Positions 1-5,058 are shown, numbered from the stretch's first letter. The stretch: DNA of 5,058 bases from an uncultured Neomegalonema sp. (GCA_937958345.1 CALGNW010000314.1:1-5058), one strand, 5' to 3'. The notes: a model not told the origin generated them from the letters alone. A program made the numbers and translations.

Positions 1-1097
1 CGGAACAGCGTCGTCTTACCCGCCCCGTTCGGGCCGATCACGCCGACAATGCCGCCGGGGGGCAGGCTGAACGACAGGCCGTCGACCAACAGCTTATCGC
101 CATAAGCCTTCTTGATGTTGTCGACCTCGATGACTTTGTCCCCGAGGCGCGGGCCGTTGGGAATGACGATCTGCGCCTTGCCAACGCGCTCGCGCTCGGA
201 CTGTGCCGCCATTTCATTATAGCTGTTGAGACGGGCCTTGGATTTGGCTTGGCGCGCTTTGGGAGACGAGCGCACCCATTCCAGCTCGCGGTCCATCGTG
301 CGGCGTTTGGATTTGTCCTCGCGGTCTTCCTGCTCCAGCCGTTTGGCCTTTTGCTCCATCCACGACGAATAGTTCCCCTCCCAGGGGATGCCCTTGCCGC
401 GATCCAGCTCCAGTATCCATGACGTGATGTTGTCGAGGAAATAGCGGTCGTGGGTAATCAGCAGCACAGCGCCCGCATATTCCTGCAGGTGCTTTTGCAG
501 CCAGGCAATCGTCTCGGCATCAAGGTGGTTGGTCGGTTCGTCCAGCAACAGCATTTCGGGCTGTTCAAGCAACAGCTTACACATCGCAACACGGCGCTTT
601 TCACCGCCCGACAGAGTTTTGACGTCGGCATCATCGGGCGGACAGCGCAGCGCCTCCATCGCGACGTCAATCTGACTGTCGAGGTCCCACAGGTTCTGCG
701 CATCGATCTGATCCTGCAGCGCGGTCATTTCTTCCATCAGCTCGTCCGAGTATTCTTCGGCGACCTTCATGGCGACCTCGTTGAACCGGTCCACGAGACC
801 TTTCTTTTCGGCCACGCCCTCCATAACGTTATCGCGGACGGATTTACTCTCATCGAGGTGCGGTTCCTGCGGCAGATACCCGACGCGCACGCCCTTATCG
901 GCCCATGCCTCGCCGGTAAAATCCTTGTCCAGCCCCGCCATAATCTTCAGCAGAGTCGATTTACCCGCACCGTTGTTACCGATGACGCCGATCTTCGCGC
1001 CGGGGTAGAAAAACAAACGGATGTTCTGAAAGACGGGCTTTCCGCCGGGATAGGTTTTGGACACGCCATCCATGTAATAGACAAACTTCTCGGCCAT
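1..1097 (-). CDS. ettA: Energy-dependent translational throttle protein EttA (ABC-F ATPase), 3' end outside window
   Basis: Soluble ABC-F ATPase. In the characterised E. coli protein it binds the ribosomal E site and gates entry into elongation according to the ATP/ADP ratio. The visible 365 codons read without frameshift; the E. coli protein is about 555 aa, so roughly the last third is missing at the window edge. Visible in order: first Walker A GNNGAGKST (residues 40-48), an arm insertion around 95-135, ABC signature LSGGEKRR (162-169), Walker B with catalytic glutamate LLLDEPTNHLD (183-193, Glu187), switch His216 in ITHDRYFLD, the basic P-site tRNA interaction linker from GNYSSWMEQK (241-250) to about 320 including ELEWVRSSPKARQAKSKARL, and second Walker A GPNGAGKTT (355-363). 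The start MAEKFVYYM is the usual EttA start and is preceded by an AAGGGG Shine-Dalgarno (1107-1112) nine bases away. It is transcribed divergently from the small exported protein gene. The linker and arm set it apart from Uup and other ABC-F proteins. Confidence 0.95.
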   Translation of the reverse strand, partial: MAEKFVYYMDGVSKTYPGGKPVFQNIRLFFYPGAKIGVIGNNGAGKSTLLKIMAGLDKDFTGEAWADKGVRVGYLPQEPHLDESKSVRDNVMEGVAEKKGLVDRFNEVAMKVAEEYSDELMEEMTALQDQIDAQNLWDLDSQIDVAMEALRCPPDDADVKTLSGGEKRRVAMCKLLLEQPEMLLLDEPTNHLDAETIAWLQKHLQEYAGAVLLITHDRYFLDNITSWILELDRGKGIPWEGNYSSWMEQKAKRLEQEDREDKSKRRTMDRELEWVRSSPKARQAKSKARLNSYNEMAAQSERERVGKAQIVIPNGPRLGDKVIEVDNIKKAYGDKLLVDGLSFSLPPGGIVGVIGPNGAGKTTLF

Positions 1098-1214
1098 GCC
1101 GCACGTCCCCTTAAAAGTCTGGAATTTCAGCGGGGTTCTAGCGAGCGGTGGCGGGAAAGGCAAACTGTTGCGGTGTTGCCGACAATCTGCGCGCCGCAAC
1201 CCTGATATATTTCA

Positions 1215-1261
1215 ATATGTGACTTCCGCGTTACAAAGATCGCGTCTTCACGGTCACATAT
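1215..1261. repeat. Spaced 9-bp inverted repeat in the ettA divergent intergenic region
   Basis: ATATGTGAC (1215-1223) and its exact reverse complement GTCACATAT (1253-1261) flank a 29-bp spacer, which itself holds a CGCG...CGCG pair (1227-1230 and 1241-1244). The arms lie in the AT-rich part of the 264-bp gap between the divergent starts at 1097 and 1362, where promoters for both genes would be expected. It could be a pair of protein-binding half-sites (centre-to-centre distance 38 bp, near 3.6 helical turns) or simply a weak stem. No transcription factor is assigned. I could not identify a convincing -35/-10 pair here on either strand. Confidence 0.4.
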
Positions 1262-1324
1262 AAAAAATTTCTGCCGCGCGGTGAACGAAAGTGGATTCGT
1301 CGGCGTTGCATACTCGGCTTTACA

Positions 1325-1338
1325 GTGAACAGGTTCAC
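1325..1338. promoter_or_regulatory. Palindrome GTGAACAGGTTCAC, possible operator
   Basis: Perfect 6-bp arms GTGAAC and GTTCAC separated by two bases, ending 23 bases before the ATG at 1362 and 13 bases before its Shine-Dalgarno. A further copy of the half-site GTGAAC occurs at 1281-1286, 44 bp upstream on the same strand, close to four helical turns. Compact dyads of this kind are typical of dimeric repressor or activator sites, and this position would overlap the transcription start or 5' leader. The regulator is unknown and no family is claimed. A short RNA hairpin is unlikely because the loop would have only two bases. Confidence 0.4.
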
Positions 1339-1361
1339 GTTAGTGATGAACGGAGGCGATC

Positions 1362-1703
1362 ATGACTCATAGATTTCTGGCAACCGCAACGGTTGTACTG
1401 CTCGGGTGCGGCGGCGCTTATGCACAGGCCGTTACCGCACCTGCCGCATCAGCTACACCTGCACCGACTTCCAAGACGGTCGCGACAGACGCACAAGGCA
1501 AAGCACTCATCGGCGCGTCGATCGGATTTAATCCGGCAGCGGCGGGCGGAACCGGCGGCGATGCCGAAACGGTCTTCGTTCTTGAAACCGGAAACATGAA
1601 GCCTGCGGGAGAGTGGACGGCAGCGGATCGCAAGGCTTGCTCGGATTCCGGCGGTATCGAACTACCGGTTTCGGCAGGACGTCTGGCCTGCTTCCGTCTT
1701 TGA
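1362..1703 (+). CDS. Small exported protein of unknown function with one C-x3-GG-x11-C module
   Basis: Protein of 113 aa with a good GGAGG Shine-Dalgarno (1352-1356) five bases before ATG. Residues 1-21 form a signal peptide: a short basic start (His3, Arg4), a hydrophobic core to Leu14, and a probable signal peptidase I site AYA|Q after residue 21. LLGC at 13-16 resembles a lipobox, but Leu at -2 is unusual, so lipoprotein processing is possible yet less likely. Residues 22-50 are rich in Ala, Pro, Thr and Ser and look like a flexible linker; a Gly/Ala-rich patch lies at 58-66. The C-terminus has CSDSGGIELPVSAGRLAC (Cys93 to Cys110), the only two cysteines of the mature chain if cleaved at 21, so a disulfide in the oxidising periplasm is likely. 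The same module occurs twice in the exported protein encoded at 2062-2580. I recognise no named family. Signal peptide and ribosome site make it a credible gene; function is unknown. Confidence 0.8.
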   Translation: MTHRFLATATVVLLGCGGAYAQAVTAPAASATPAPTSKTVATDAQGKALIGASIGFNPAAAGGTGGDAETVFVLETGNMKPAGEWTAADRKACSDSGGIELPVSAGRLACFRL

Positions 1704-1771
1704 TACCCGAAAGTTGATTAAAAACGTTTCGATTCAACCATATAGGGTGTTTTGATTCGTACCGCAACCGG

Positions 1772-1799
1772 CCTTGAGCGTTGCTTTTCGCGCTCAAGG
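1772..1799. other. 9-bp perfect hairpin after the 113-aa gene, possible transcription end
   Basis: CCTTGAGCG (1772-1780) pairs perfectly with CGCTCAAGG (1791-1799) around a 10-base loop, 69 bases after the stop codon of the upstream gene. Neither strand has a T-run after the stem, so it does not meet the standard for an intrinsic terminator. It may protect the 3' end of the upstream mRNA or act with another termination factor. The stem is real sequence structure; the role is inferred. Confidence 0.4.
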
Positions 1800-1877
1800 G
1801 AAGAACAAAGTCGTGCCGCAAAGTGCGACATTCTGACGCAGGCCGTGCCTTATTATGCGCCTTAATCGTTAGATTTC

Positions 1878-1928
1878 AACGCGATGAAACTCGCGTTAAG
1901 CTCTGAGAAACCATAGTTTTTCAGAGCT
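1878..1928 (+). other. Two adjacent strong hairpins, candidate small RNA or leader element
   Basis: The first stem is AACGCGA (1878-1884) with TCGCGTT (1891-1897) around a 6-base loop, perfect over 7 bp. One base later a second stem begins: AGCTCTGAGAAAC (1899-1911) pairs with GTTTTTCAGAGCT (1916-1928) around the tetraloop CATA, 13 bp with a single G-U pair. Read on the minus strand the same stems form, but the wobble becomes an A-C mismatch, so the plus strand folds slightly better. After the second stem comes CCCTTAAACTTG, with no U-run, so it is not a classical terminator. The pair fits a structured RNA between the two exported-protein genes. No known RNA family is recognised. Confidence 0.45.
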
Positions 1929-1995
1929 CCCTTAAACTTGCCTCAATTCAGGACGTACACTGTAGGTGCGTTGCTTGTGTTTGCGTTACCGGGAT

Positions 1996-2030
1996 GGCTC
2001 CTCTAGGCCGACCGCGTCGCGTCGGGAGCC
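1996..2030 (+). other. Leader hairpin upstream of the 172-aa exported protein
   Basis: GGCTCC (1996-2001) pairs with GGAGCC (2025-2030). Inside, CGAC (2009-2012) pairs with GTCG (2021-2024) around an 8-base loop, leaving a 7-base bulge on the 5' side. It ends 20 bases before the AGGAG ribosome site at 2051-2055, so it would lie in the 5' leader without covering the site. It could stabilise the mRNA or be bound by a regulator; nothing shows which. Confidence 0.35.
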
Positions 2031-2061
2031 GCGCCAACAGATATAGAGGCAGGAGAACACC

Positions 2062-2580
2062 GTGAGAAACCTAACCAAAGCGGCAACGGCCGCGCTTGGA
2101 CTATCAGTCTTTGCCATTCCCGCATTTGCAAACGATCTTGGCGTTGTATCGCCCGGCGCTGTGGGTTCGACGATTGTCGGGTCGTCCGACGTCGTACTGC
2201 ACATCCCCCAGACGGGTGATCGTGCGCAGACGGTTGCAGCCATTGATGTAACAAACGTTCAGCTTGTAGATGCGCAGCCCGGAACCGGCCAGCTGGTCGA
2301 CATGACCGGCGCTGACGGCTCGCTCCGCTCCTGCTATGCGAATGGCGGCATTGCCAAGCAGGGTCAGGACCTTTCCTACCGTTGCGAATTTGACACCGCA
2401 TCCGGCCAGGGTCCCCTCGGACAGCAACAGCAGCAGTCGGCCTATGTGCGCCCGATCAACGACAATACCGGTTATGACGGTGTCAGCAGTGTTGAAGATC
2501 CTGCCCTGATCGACTGCATGGCGCGCGGCGGTTCGCTGATCCAGCTTTCGAACAACGGACAATTCGCCTGCGCGATGTAA
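2062..2580 (+). CDS. Exported protein of unknown function with two C-x3-GG-x(11-12)-C modules
   Basis: Protein of 172 aa starting at GTG, chosen because AGGAG (2051-2055) sits six bases upstream and a complete signal peptide follows at once: basic MRNLTK, hydrophobic core 7-19, and cleavage site AFA|ND after residue 23. The mature protein has a Val/Ser/Gly-rich N-terminal part (24-80) and a first module CYANGGIAKQGQDLSYRC (Cys91-Cys108). A Gly/Gln-rich linker with five consecutive glutamines (121-125) follows, then a second module at the extreme C-terminus, CMARGGSLIQLSNNGQFAC (Cys152-Cys170). These four cysteines are the only ones in the protein, so two disulfides are likely after export. 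The C-terminal module matches that of the protein encoded at 1362-1703, suggesting common origin by duplication of the module. An intrinsic terminator follows 32 bases after the stop, so the gene probably has its own transcript. No named family recognised. Confidence 0.85.
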   Translation: MRNLTKAATAALGLSVFAIPAFANDLGVVSPGAVGSTIVGSSDVVLHIPQTGDRAQTVAAIDVTNVQLVDAQPGTGQLVDMTGADGSLRSCYANGGIAKQGQDLSYRCEFDTASGQGPLGQQQQQSAYVRPINDNTGYDGVSSVEDPALIDCMARGGSLIQLSNNGQFACAM

Positions 2581-2612
2581 TTTCGGCGCTTTGAGTTGAC
2601 GATGATGATATT

Positions 2613-2645
2613 ACGGCCTTCCGGAATACTGGAGGGCCGTTTTTT
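2613..2645 (+). terminator. Intrinsic terminator of the 172-aa gene, abutting the nadD start
   Basis: ACGGCCTTCC (2613-2622) pairs with GGAGGGCCGT (2631-2640) over 10 bp with one G-U pair and an 8-base loop, followed directly by TTTTT (six T counting the last base of the stem). This is a textbook rho-independent terminator 32 bases after the stop at 2580. Oddly, the 3' arm contains GGAGG (2631-2635), the only Shine-Dalgarno-like sequence in front of the nadD ATG at 2646, and the T-run touches that ATG. Folding the terminator would therefore hide the nadD ribosome-binding site. Confidence 0.85.
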
Positions 2646-3245
2646 ATGACCAATCGCCGCCCTTCCGCCACAGCCGGAATGACCGTCGGTTTACTTGGCG
2701 GATCTTTTGACCCGCCTCACGCCGGGCACGTGCATATTTCGGAGGTCGCGCTGCGCCGCCTCGGCCTTGATCGGGTGTGGTGGCTTGTTTCCCCCGGAAA
2801 CCCGCTGAAAAAACGCGGGCCTGCAAAAATCGGACGACGGCTGGCGGCCTGCGAGGCATTGCTCGACAATCGCGCCTCGATTCATCCGACGGACATCGAA
2901 ACACGCTTAGGCACTCGTTATACCGCAGATACATTGCGCGCCTTGCAGCGTTTTTACCCCGGTGTAAGATTTGTTTGGCTTATGGGGGCTGACAATCTGG
3001 TCGAGTTTCACCGGTGGAATCAATGGATCGACATCTTCAGCATGGTTCCGATTGCGGTCTTTGCCCGCCCGGGACATCAGGTAAAAGCGGGGCTTTCAAT
3101 CGCCGCCGCACGCTTTGCATCCTCGCGTCTGGATGCACGCAGAGCCGCCGCCCTGCCCTATCGCGACGCGCCATGCTGGACACTCATTTCGCATCCAATG
3201 CGCGCACATTCGTCTACGGCGATCCGCGCACGGGGGGAATGGTAG
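2646..3245 (+). CDS. nadD: Nicotinate-nucleotide adenylyltransferase NadD
   Basis: Cytoplasmic enzyme that transfers AMP from ATP to nicotinate mononucleotide, giving nicotinate adenine dinucleotide, a late step in NAD synthesis. The 199-aa product shows the nucleotidyltransferase fold signature GGSFDPPHAGH (residues 18-28, with the HxGH-type His25/His28), the substrate region WWLVSPGNPLK, the conserved RYTADTL and FVWLMGADNL segments, and the C-terminal SSTAIR motif (189-194). It ends five residues after that motif, shorter than the 213-aa E. coli enzyme. The start is uncertain. ATG 2646 has GGAGG ten bases upstream, but this lies inside a terminator stem. In-frame ATG 2679 (residue 12) starts just before the conserved core but lacks a good ribosome site. 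The downstream carboxypeptidase gene begins four bases after the stop. The frequent partner rsfS does not follow directly. Confidence 0.95.
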   Translation: MTNRRPSATAGMTVGLLGGSFDPPHAGHVHISEVALRRLGLDRVWWLVSPGNPLKKRGPAKIGRRLAACEALLDNRASIHPTDIETRLGTRYTADTLRALQRFYPGVRFVWLMGADNLVEFHRWNQWIDIFSMVPIAVFARPGHQVKAGLSIAAARFASSRLDARRAAALPYRDAPCWTLISHPMRAHSSTAIRARGEW

Positions 3246-3249
3246 GCCC

Positions 3250-4734
3250 ATGACCACACGCAGAGATCTTCTGACCGGCCTTGGTGCTGTTGCGCTGACA
3301 GGCGGACACGCGCAGGCTCAATCTCTTGCCGGTCTGGCGCGGGGGACAAACGCAATTATCGCGGAAACCGCCCCCGTCGGACGCTTCGGGTATGTGCTTA
3401 TCGACTATCAGAGCGGAAAAATCATCGAAGAGATGAACGCTGACAGTTTGTTCATCCCCGCGTCGCTGTCGAAAATTCCAACCAGCTTCACGGCGATGCG
3501 CGTCCACGGCCCGCGTGCGGATTTTGTAACAACGATAAGGGTTTCCGGCCCCATCGACGACGGCGTCCTCGATGGAGATTTAAGCCTGATCGGCGGCGGC
3601 GACCCAAGCCTTGATACCCACGGACTGGTGGAATTGGCGCAACAGCTTCAGGCCGCTGGCATCACAAAGGTCTCGGGACGCTTCAGATACGATACCGCCG
3701 CCCTGCCCAGTTCGCGCTGGCTTGATAAACGGCAACCCTGGCAAGCGCCCTATAACCCCAGCATGGGCGGCCTCAACCTGAACTATAACCGGGTACAGTT
3801 CAGATGGGCGCGTGAAGGAGCATATTTGCGGGTGCGCGGGGCGTCGGTTTCCGACGGCAAAGTCATGCCCGCGCCCAGCATCCAGTTCCGCGTGACGCGC
3901 GAGGGCGACGAGATGCGCCACGATATAGCAAATGGCGTCGAGACGTGGACCTTGCGGGAATCTCTGCTGACTGACGACGGCAACCGCTGGCTGCCGGTCC
4001 GCGCACCCGGCGCTTACACGGCGGGCGTCTTTCAGCAAGTCTGCGCTGAATTCGGCATCGACGTGCCCGCTCCGCAAGCGTCGACGGTCACACTTCGAGG
4101 CCGCAAAGTCGCCGAATACCGCAGCAAATCGGTCTACGAGATGCTGCGCGGGATGATGCAGTACTCCAACAACCTGACCGCCGAGGCCCTTGGCGCATCC
4201 GCCGGATCGAAGGACGGCGGCAAACCCGACAGCATCATCCGCGCGGCGGGCCTGACAGCGCGCCGGACCGCTGAAGATGTTGGCGGTATTGGCGGCGAGG
4301 GATGGAACGGCTTTTCGCTGGAAAATCATTCGGGCCTGTCAATCCGCTCGCGCGCAACCCCGCGACAACTCGCCCATATCCTGCGCGACGGAAAGCGGCG
4401 CTGGGGCGATCCTTATGTCGCGCTGTTCAACAGCAAGACGATGAATGCAAAGCGCCTCGGCCTGCCGCCGGGTATCGTGGCACCGGACCATTCAATCTAC
4501 GGTAAAACCGGATCGATGCATTTTGTTCGTGGTTTGGCTGGCTTTCTGACGGTAAAAGACCGCCCGATGGTCTATGCGTTTATCGCCAACGAGGATACCA
4601 GCCGCCGGATACTCGACGCGCAGTTTACCCCCTACGGCGATCCCGCACCCAGCGCAGCGGCGAATTGGTCCCGCCGCACAAAAGTTTTCGAGCGTTCTAT
4701 GCTCAGAGATTGGGTTCTGCGATATTCGTCATAA
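3250..4734 (+). CDS. dacB: D-alanyl-D-alanine carboxypeptidase/endopeptidase, PBP4 type (peptidase S13), Tat-exported
   Basis: Periplasmic low-molecular-weight penicillin-binding protein that trims pentapeptides and cleaves D-Ala-meso-DAP crosslinks in peptidoglycan. The 494-aa product starts with a twin-arginine signal TRRDLLTG (Arg4-Arg5), a weakly hydrophobic core and AQA|Q cleavage after residue 23. All three active-site motifs are present: SxxK as SLSK (Ser72 nucleophile, Lys75), SxN as SNN (306-308) and KTG (419-421). The spacing of about 230 residues between the first two is that of class C PBPs with the extra domains inserted. Other family landmarks are IGGGDPSL (114-121), YNPSMGGLNLNYN and NHSGLS (359-364). 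ATG 3250 is chosen because the Tat signal begins there; the frame stays open upstream to a TTG at 3115, but that part overlaps nadD. No strong Shine-Dalgarno is visible, only a G-run (3233-3238), so translation is probably coupled to nadD, whose stop is four bases away. Confidence 0.93.
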   Translation: MTTRRDLLTGLGAVALTGGHAQAQSLAGLARGTNAIIAETAPVGRFGYVLIDYQSGKIIEEMNADSLFIPASLSKIPTSFTAMRVHGPRADFVTTIRVSGPIDDGVLDGDLSLIGGGDPSLDTHGLVELAQQLQAAGITKVSGRFRYDTAALPSSRWLDKRQPWQAPYNPSMGGLNLNYNRVQFRWAREGAYLRVRGASVSDGKVMPAPSIQFRVTREGDEMRHDIANGVETWTLRESLLTDDGNRWLPVRAPGAYTAGVFQQVCAEFGIDVPAPQASTVTLRGRKVAEYRSKSVYEMLRGMMQYSNNLTAEALGASAGSKDGGKPDSIIRAAGLTARRTAEDVGGIGGEGWNGFSLENHSGLSIRSRATPRQLAHILRDGKRRWGDPYVALFNSKTMNAKRLGLPPGIVAPDHSIYGKTGSMHFVRGLAGFLTVKDRPMVYAFIANEDTSRRILDAQFTPYGDPAPSAAANWSRRTKVFERSMLRDWVLRYSS

Positions 4735-4740
4735 AGGCAA

Positions 4741-5058
4741 TCAGCCGGCGCACCGTTGCGCCGCAGCGATGCCCTCAAGCGACGGTTCAAACGCTGTCGG
4801 CTCGGCAACGATCTCTCCGCCCTCACTCCGCACGGCCATCAAAGTCGTTCGGGCGGCATCCGGCGTCAGCAGCTCAACACGTCCCGCGCACTCGCGTACA
4901 CCGCTGGTGATAAAGTCCTCACCGATGCTGTGGTTCGAAAATCCCGCTCTCGGCGTGACAATCGGCACAAGCTGATCACCCTTTAGCGTCACGATCTTGA
5001 GGATCTTCCCCAGATGCGGCGTCTCGACATAGGCAATGTCGTTCAGACCGTCGCCGTC
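4741..5058 (-). CDS. FG-GAP/VCBS-like repeat protein, C-terminal fragment
   Basis: The last 105 codons of a minus-strand gene whose start lies beyond the right edge. The visible part begins with DGDGLNDIAYVETPHLGK, an Asp-rich loop of the kind found in FG-GAP/VCBS beta-propeller blades and calcium-binding repeats. A second blade-like stretch follows (LKIVTLKGDQLVPIV), then NHSIGEDFITSGVREC and GRVELLTPDAARTTLMAV. I recall similar C-termini in exported repeat proteins annotated in Rhodobacteraceae, but this comes from memory, not a search. Two cysteines (57 and 103 of the fragment) could pair if the protein is exported; the signal peptide is out of view. A GTG at 4992 is internal to this frame and not the true start, since codons continue without a stop to the window edge. 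It converges on dacB with six bases between the stop codons. Confidence 0.75.
   Translation of the reverse strand, partial: DGDGLNDIAYVETPHLGKILKIVTLKGDQLVPIVTPRAGFSNHSIGEDFITSGVRECAGRVELLTPDAARTTLMAVRSEGGEIVAEPTAFEPSLEGIAAAQRCAG
4746..4763. other. GC-rich hairpin at the dacB / repeat-protein convergence
   Basis: CGGCGCA (4746-4752) pairs perfectly with TGCGCCG (4757-4763) around a four-base loop, starting 11 bases after the dacB stop and lying inside the last codons of the opposing gene. It has no T-run on either side, so it is not a standard intrinsic terminator. It may still contribute to ending the dacB transcript or protect its 3' end. It also encodes the final residues of the convergent protein, so chance pairing in GC-rich coding sequence is possible. 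Confidence 0.35.

Larger units (their letters stand above)
1704..2061. other. 358-bp gene-free intergenic region with several hairpins
   Basis: No credible coding frame is present. The stretch is more AT-rich than the genes around it and contains three separate hairpin regions (1772-1799, 1878-1928 and 1996-2030), listed individually. A possible but weak promoter for the downstream gene is TTGCCT (1938-1943), a 17-bp spacer and TGTAGG (1961-1966). The -10 matches the consensus at only three positions, so it is a guess. If used, transcription would start near 1973 and only the 1996-2030 hairpin would be in the leader. The region could hold a terminator for the upstream gene, a small RNA, or a long structured leader. 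Confidence 0.6.

Noticed and set aside
450..1205. Long open frame (251 codons) on the plus strand
   Set aside because: It lies antisense to ettA, whose motifs are all intact in the other strand. The translation is low-complexity His/Gln/Leu-rich with no motif, and it has no convincing ribosome site. It is a shadow of a GC-rich gene.
1722..1729. Palindrome AAACGTTT after the 113-aa gene
   Set aside because: Eight bases in AT-rich DNA with no paired site or promoter context; expected by chance.
1884..1916. Ten-codon frame MKLALSSEKP spanning both hairpins, a possible attenuator leader peptide
   Set aside because: There is no Shine-Dalgarno upstream and no run of one amino acid's codons. No terminator with a U-run follows, and no biosynthetic gene lies downstream. 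Most likely chance.
2104..2562. Open frame (152 codons) on the minus strand opposite the 172-aa gene
   Set aside because: No signal peptide, domain or ribosome site. The plus-strand frame has a Shine-Dalgarno, a signal peptide and the repeated cysteine module, and is followed by a terminator.
2591..2630. Promoter for nadD (TTGAGT or TTGACG near 2591-2601 with AATACT at 2625-2630)
   Set aside because: The spacing between TTGACG and AATACT is 23 bp, too long for a sigma-70 promoter, and the -10 candidate is the terminator loop.
3115..3249. N-terminal extension of dacB from the upstream TTG
   Set aside because: The extra 45 codons overlap the conserved end of nadD, are Arg/His/Pro-rich and non-hydrophobic, and would bury the twin-arginine signal peptide that begins exactly at ATG 3250.
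3580..4329. Long open frame (249 codons) on the minus strand
   Set aside because: It is antisense to the dacB catalytic domains, with no recognisable motif, signal or ribosome site. The dacB frame explains the coding constraint here.
4741..4992. Separate 83-aa minus-strand protein starting at GTG 4992
   Set aside because: The same frame continues upstream without a stop to the window edge and contains FG-GAP-like sequence there, so this is the tail of a larger gene.

Overview
The window looks like chromosomal sequence from an alphaproteobacterium, most likely of the Rhodobacterales/Rhodobacteraceae type. This rests on recognising protein sequence, not on a search. The NadD (GLDRVWWLVSPGNPLK-type core, short C-terminus ending shortly after SSTAIR), the Tat-exported S13 carboxypeptidase and the FG-GAP-like C-terminus all resemble versions I associate with that group. 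Base composition is moderately GC-rich in the genes and visibly more AT-rich between them.

Layout. Positions 1-1097 (minus strand) hold the N-terminal two thirds of EttA, an ABC-F translation factor, cut by the window edge. A 264-bp divergent intergenic region (1098-1361) carries a spaced inverted repeat and a compact palindrome. On the plus strand follow two small exported proteins of unknown function, at 1362-1703 (113 aa) and 2062-2580 (172 aa). They are separated by a 358-bp gene-free stretch with several strong RNA hairpins. A clear intrinsic terminator (2613-2645) closes the 172-aa gene and runs straight into the start of nadD (2646-3245). Four bases after nadD comes a PBP4-type D-Ala-D-Ala carboxypeptidase (3250-4734). 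From the right edge a minus-strand gene, the C-terminus of an FG-GAP/VCBS-like repeat protein (4741-5058), converges on it with six bases between the two stop codons.

How they fit together. ettA (translation throttling), nadD (NAD synthesis) and dacB (peptidoglycan remodelling) are housekeeping genes. nadD and dacB are probably co-transcribed. The least explained part is 1200-2650. The two exported proteins share a cysteine module, C-x3-G-G-x(11-12)-C, present once in the first and twice in the second. Every cysteine of their mature forms lies in such a module, which suggests a small family of disulfide-stabilised periplasmic proteins. The structured RNA between them, the palindrome in front of the first and the terminator overlapping the nadD ribosome-binding site are the other points worth checking. 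I saw no mobile elements, CRISPR arrays, tRNA or rRNA genes.
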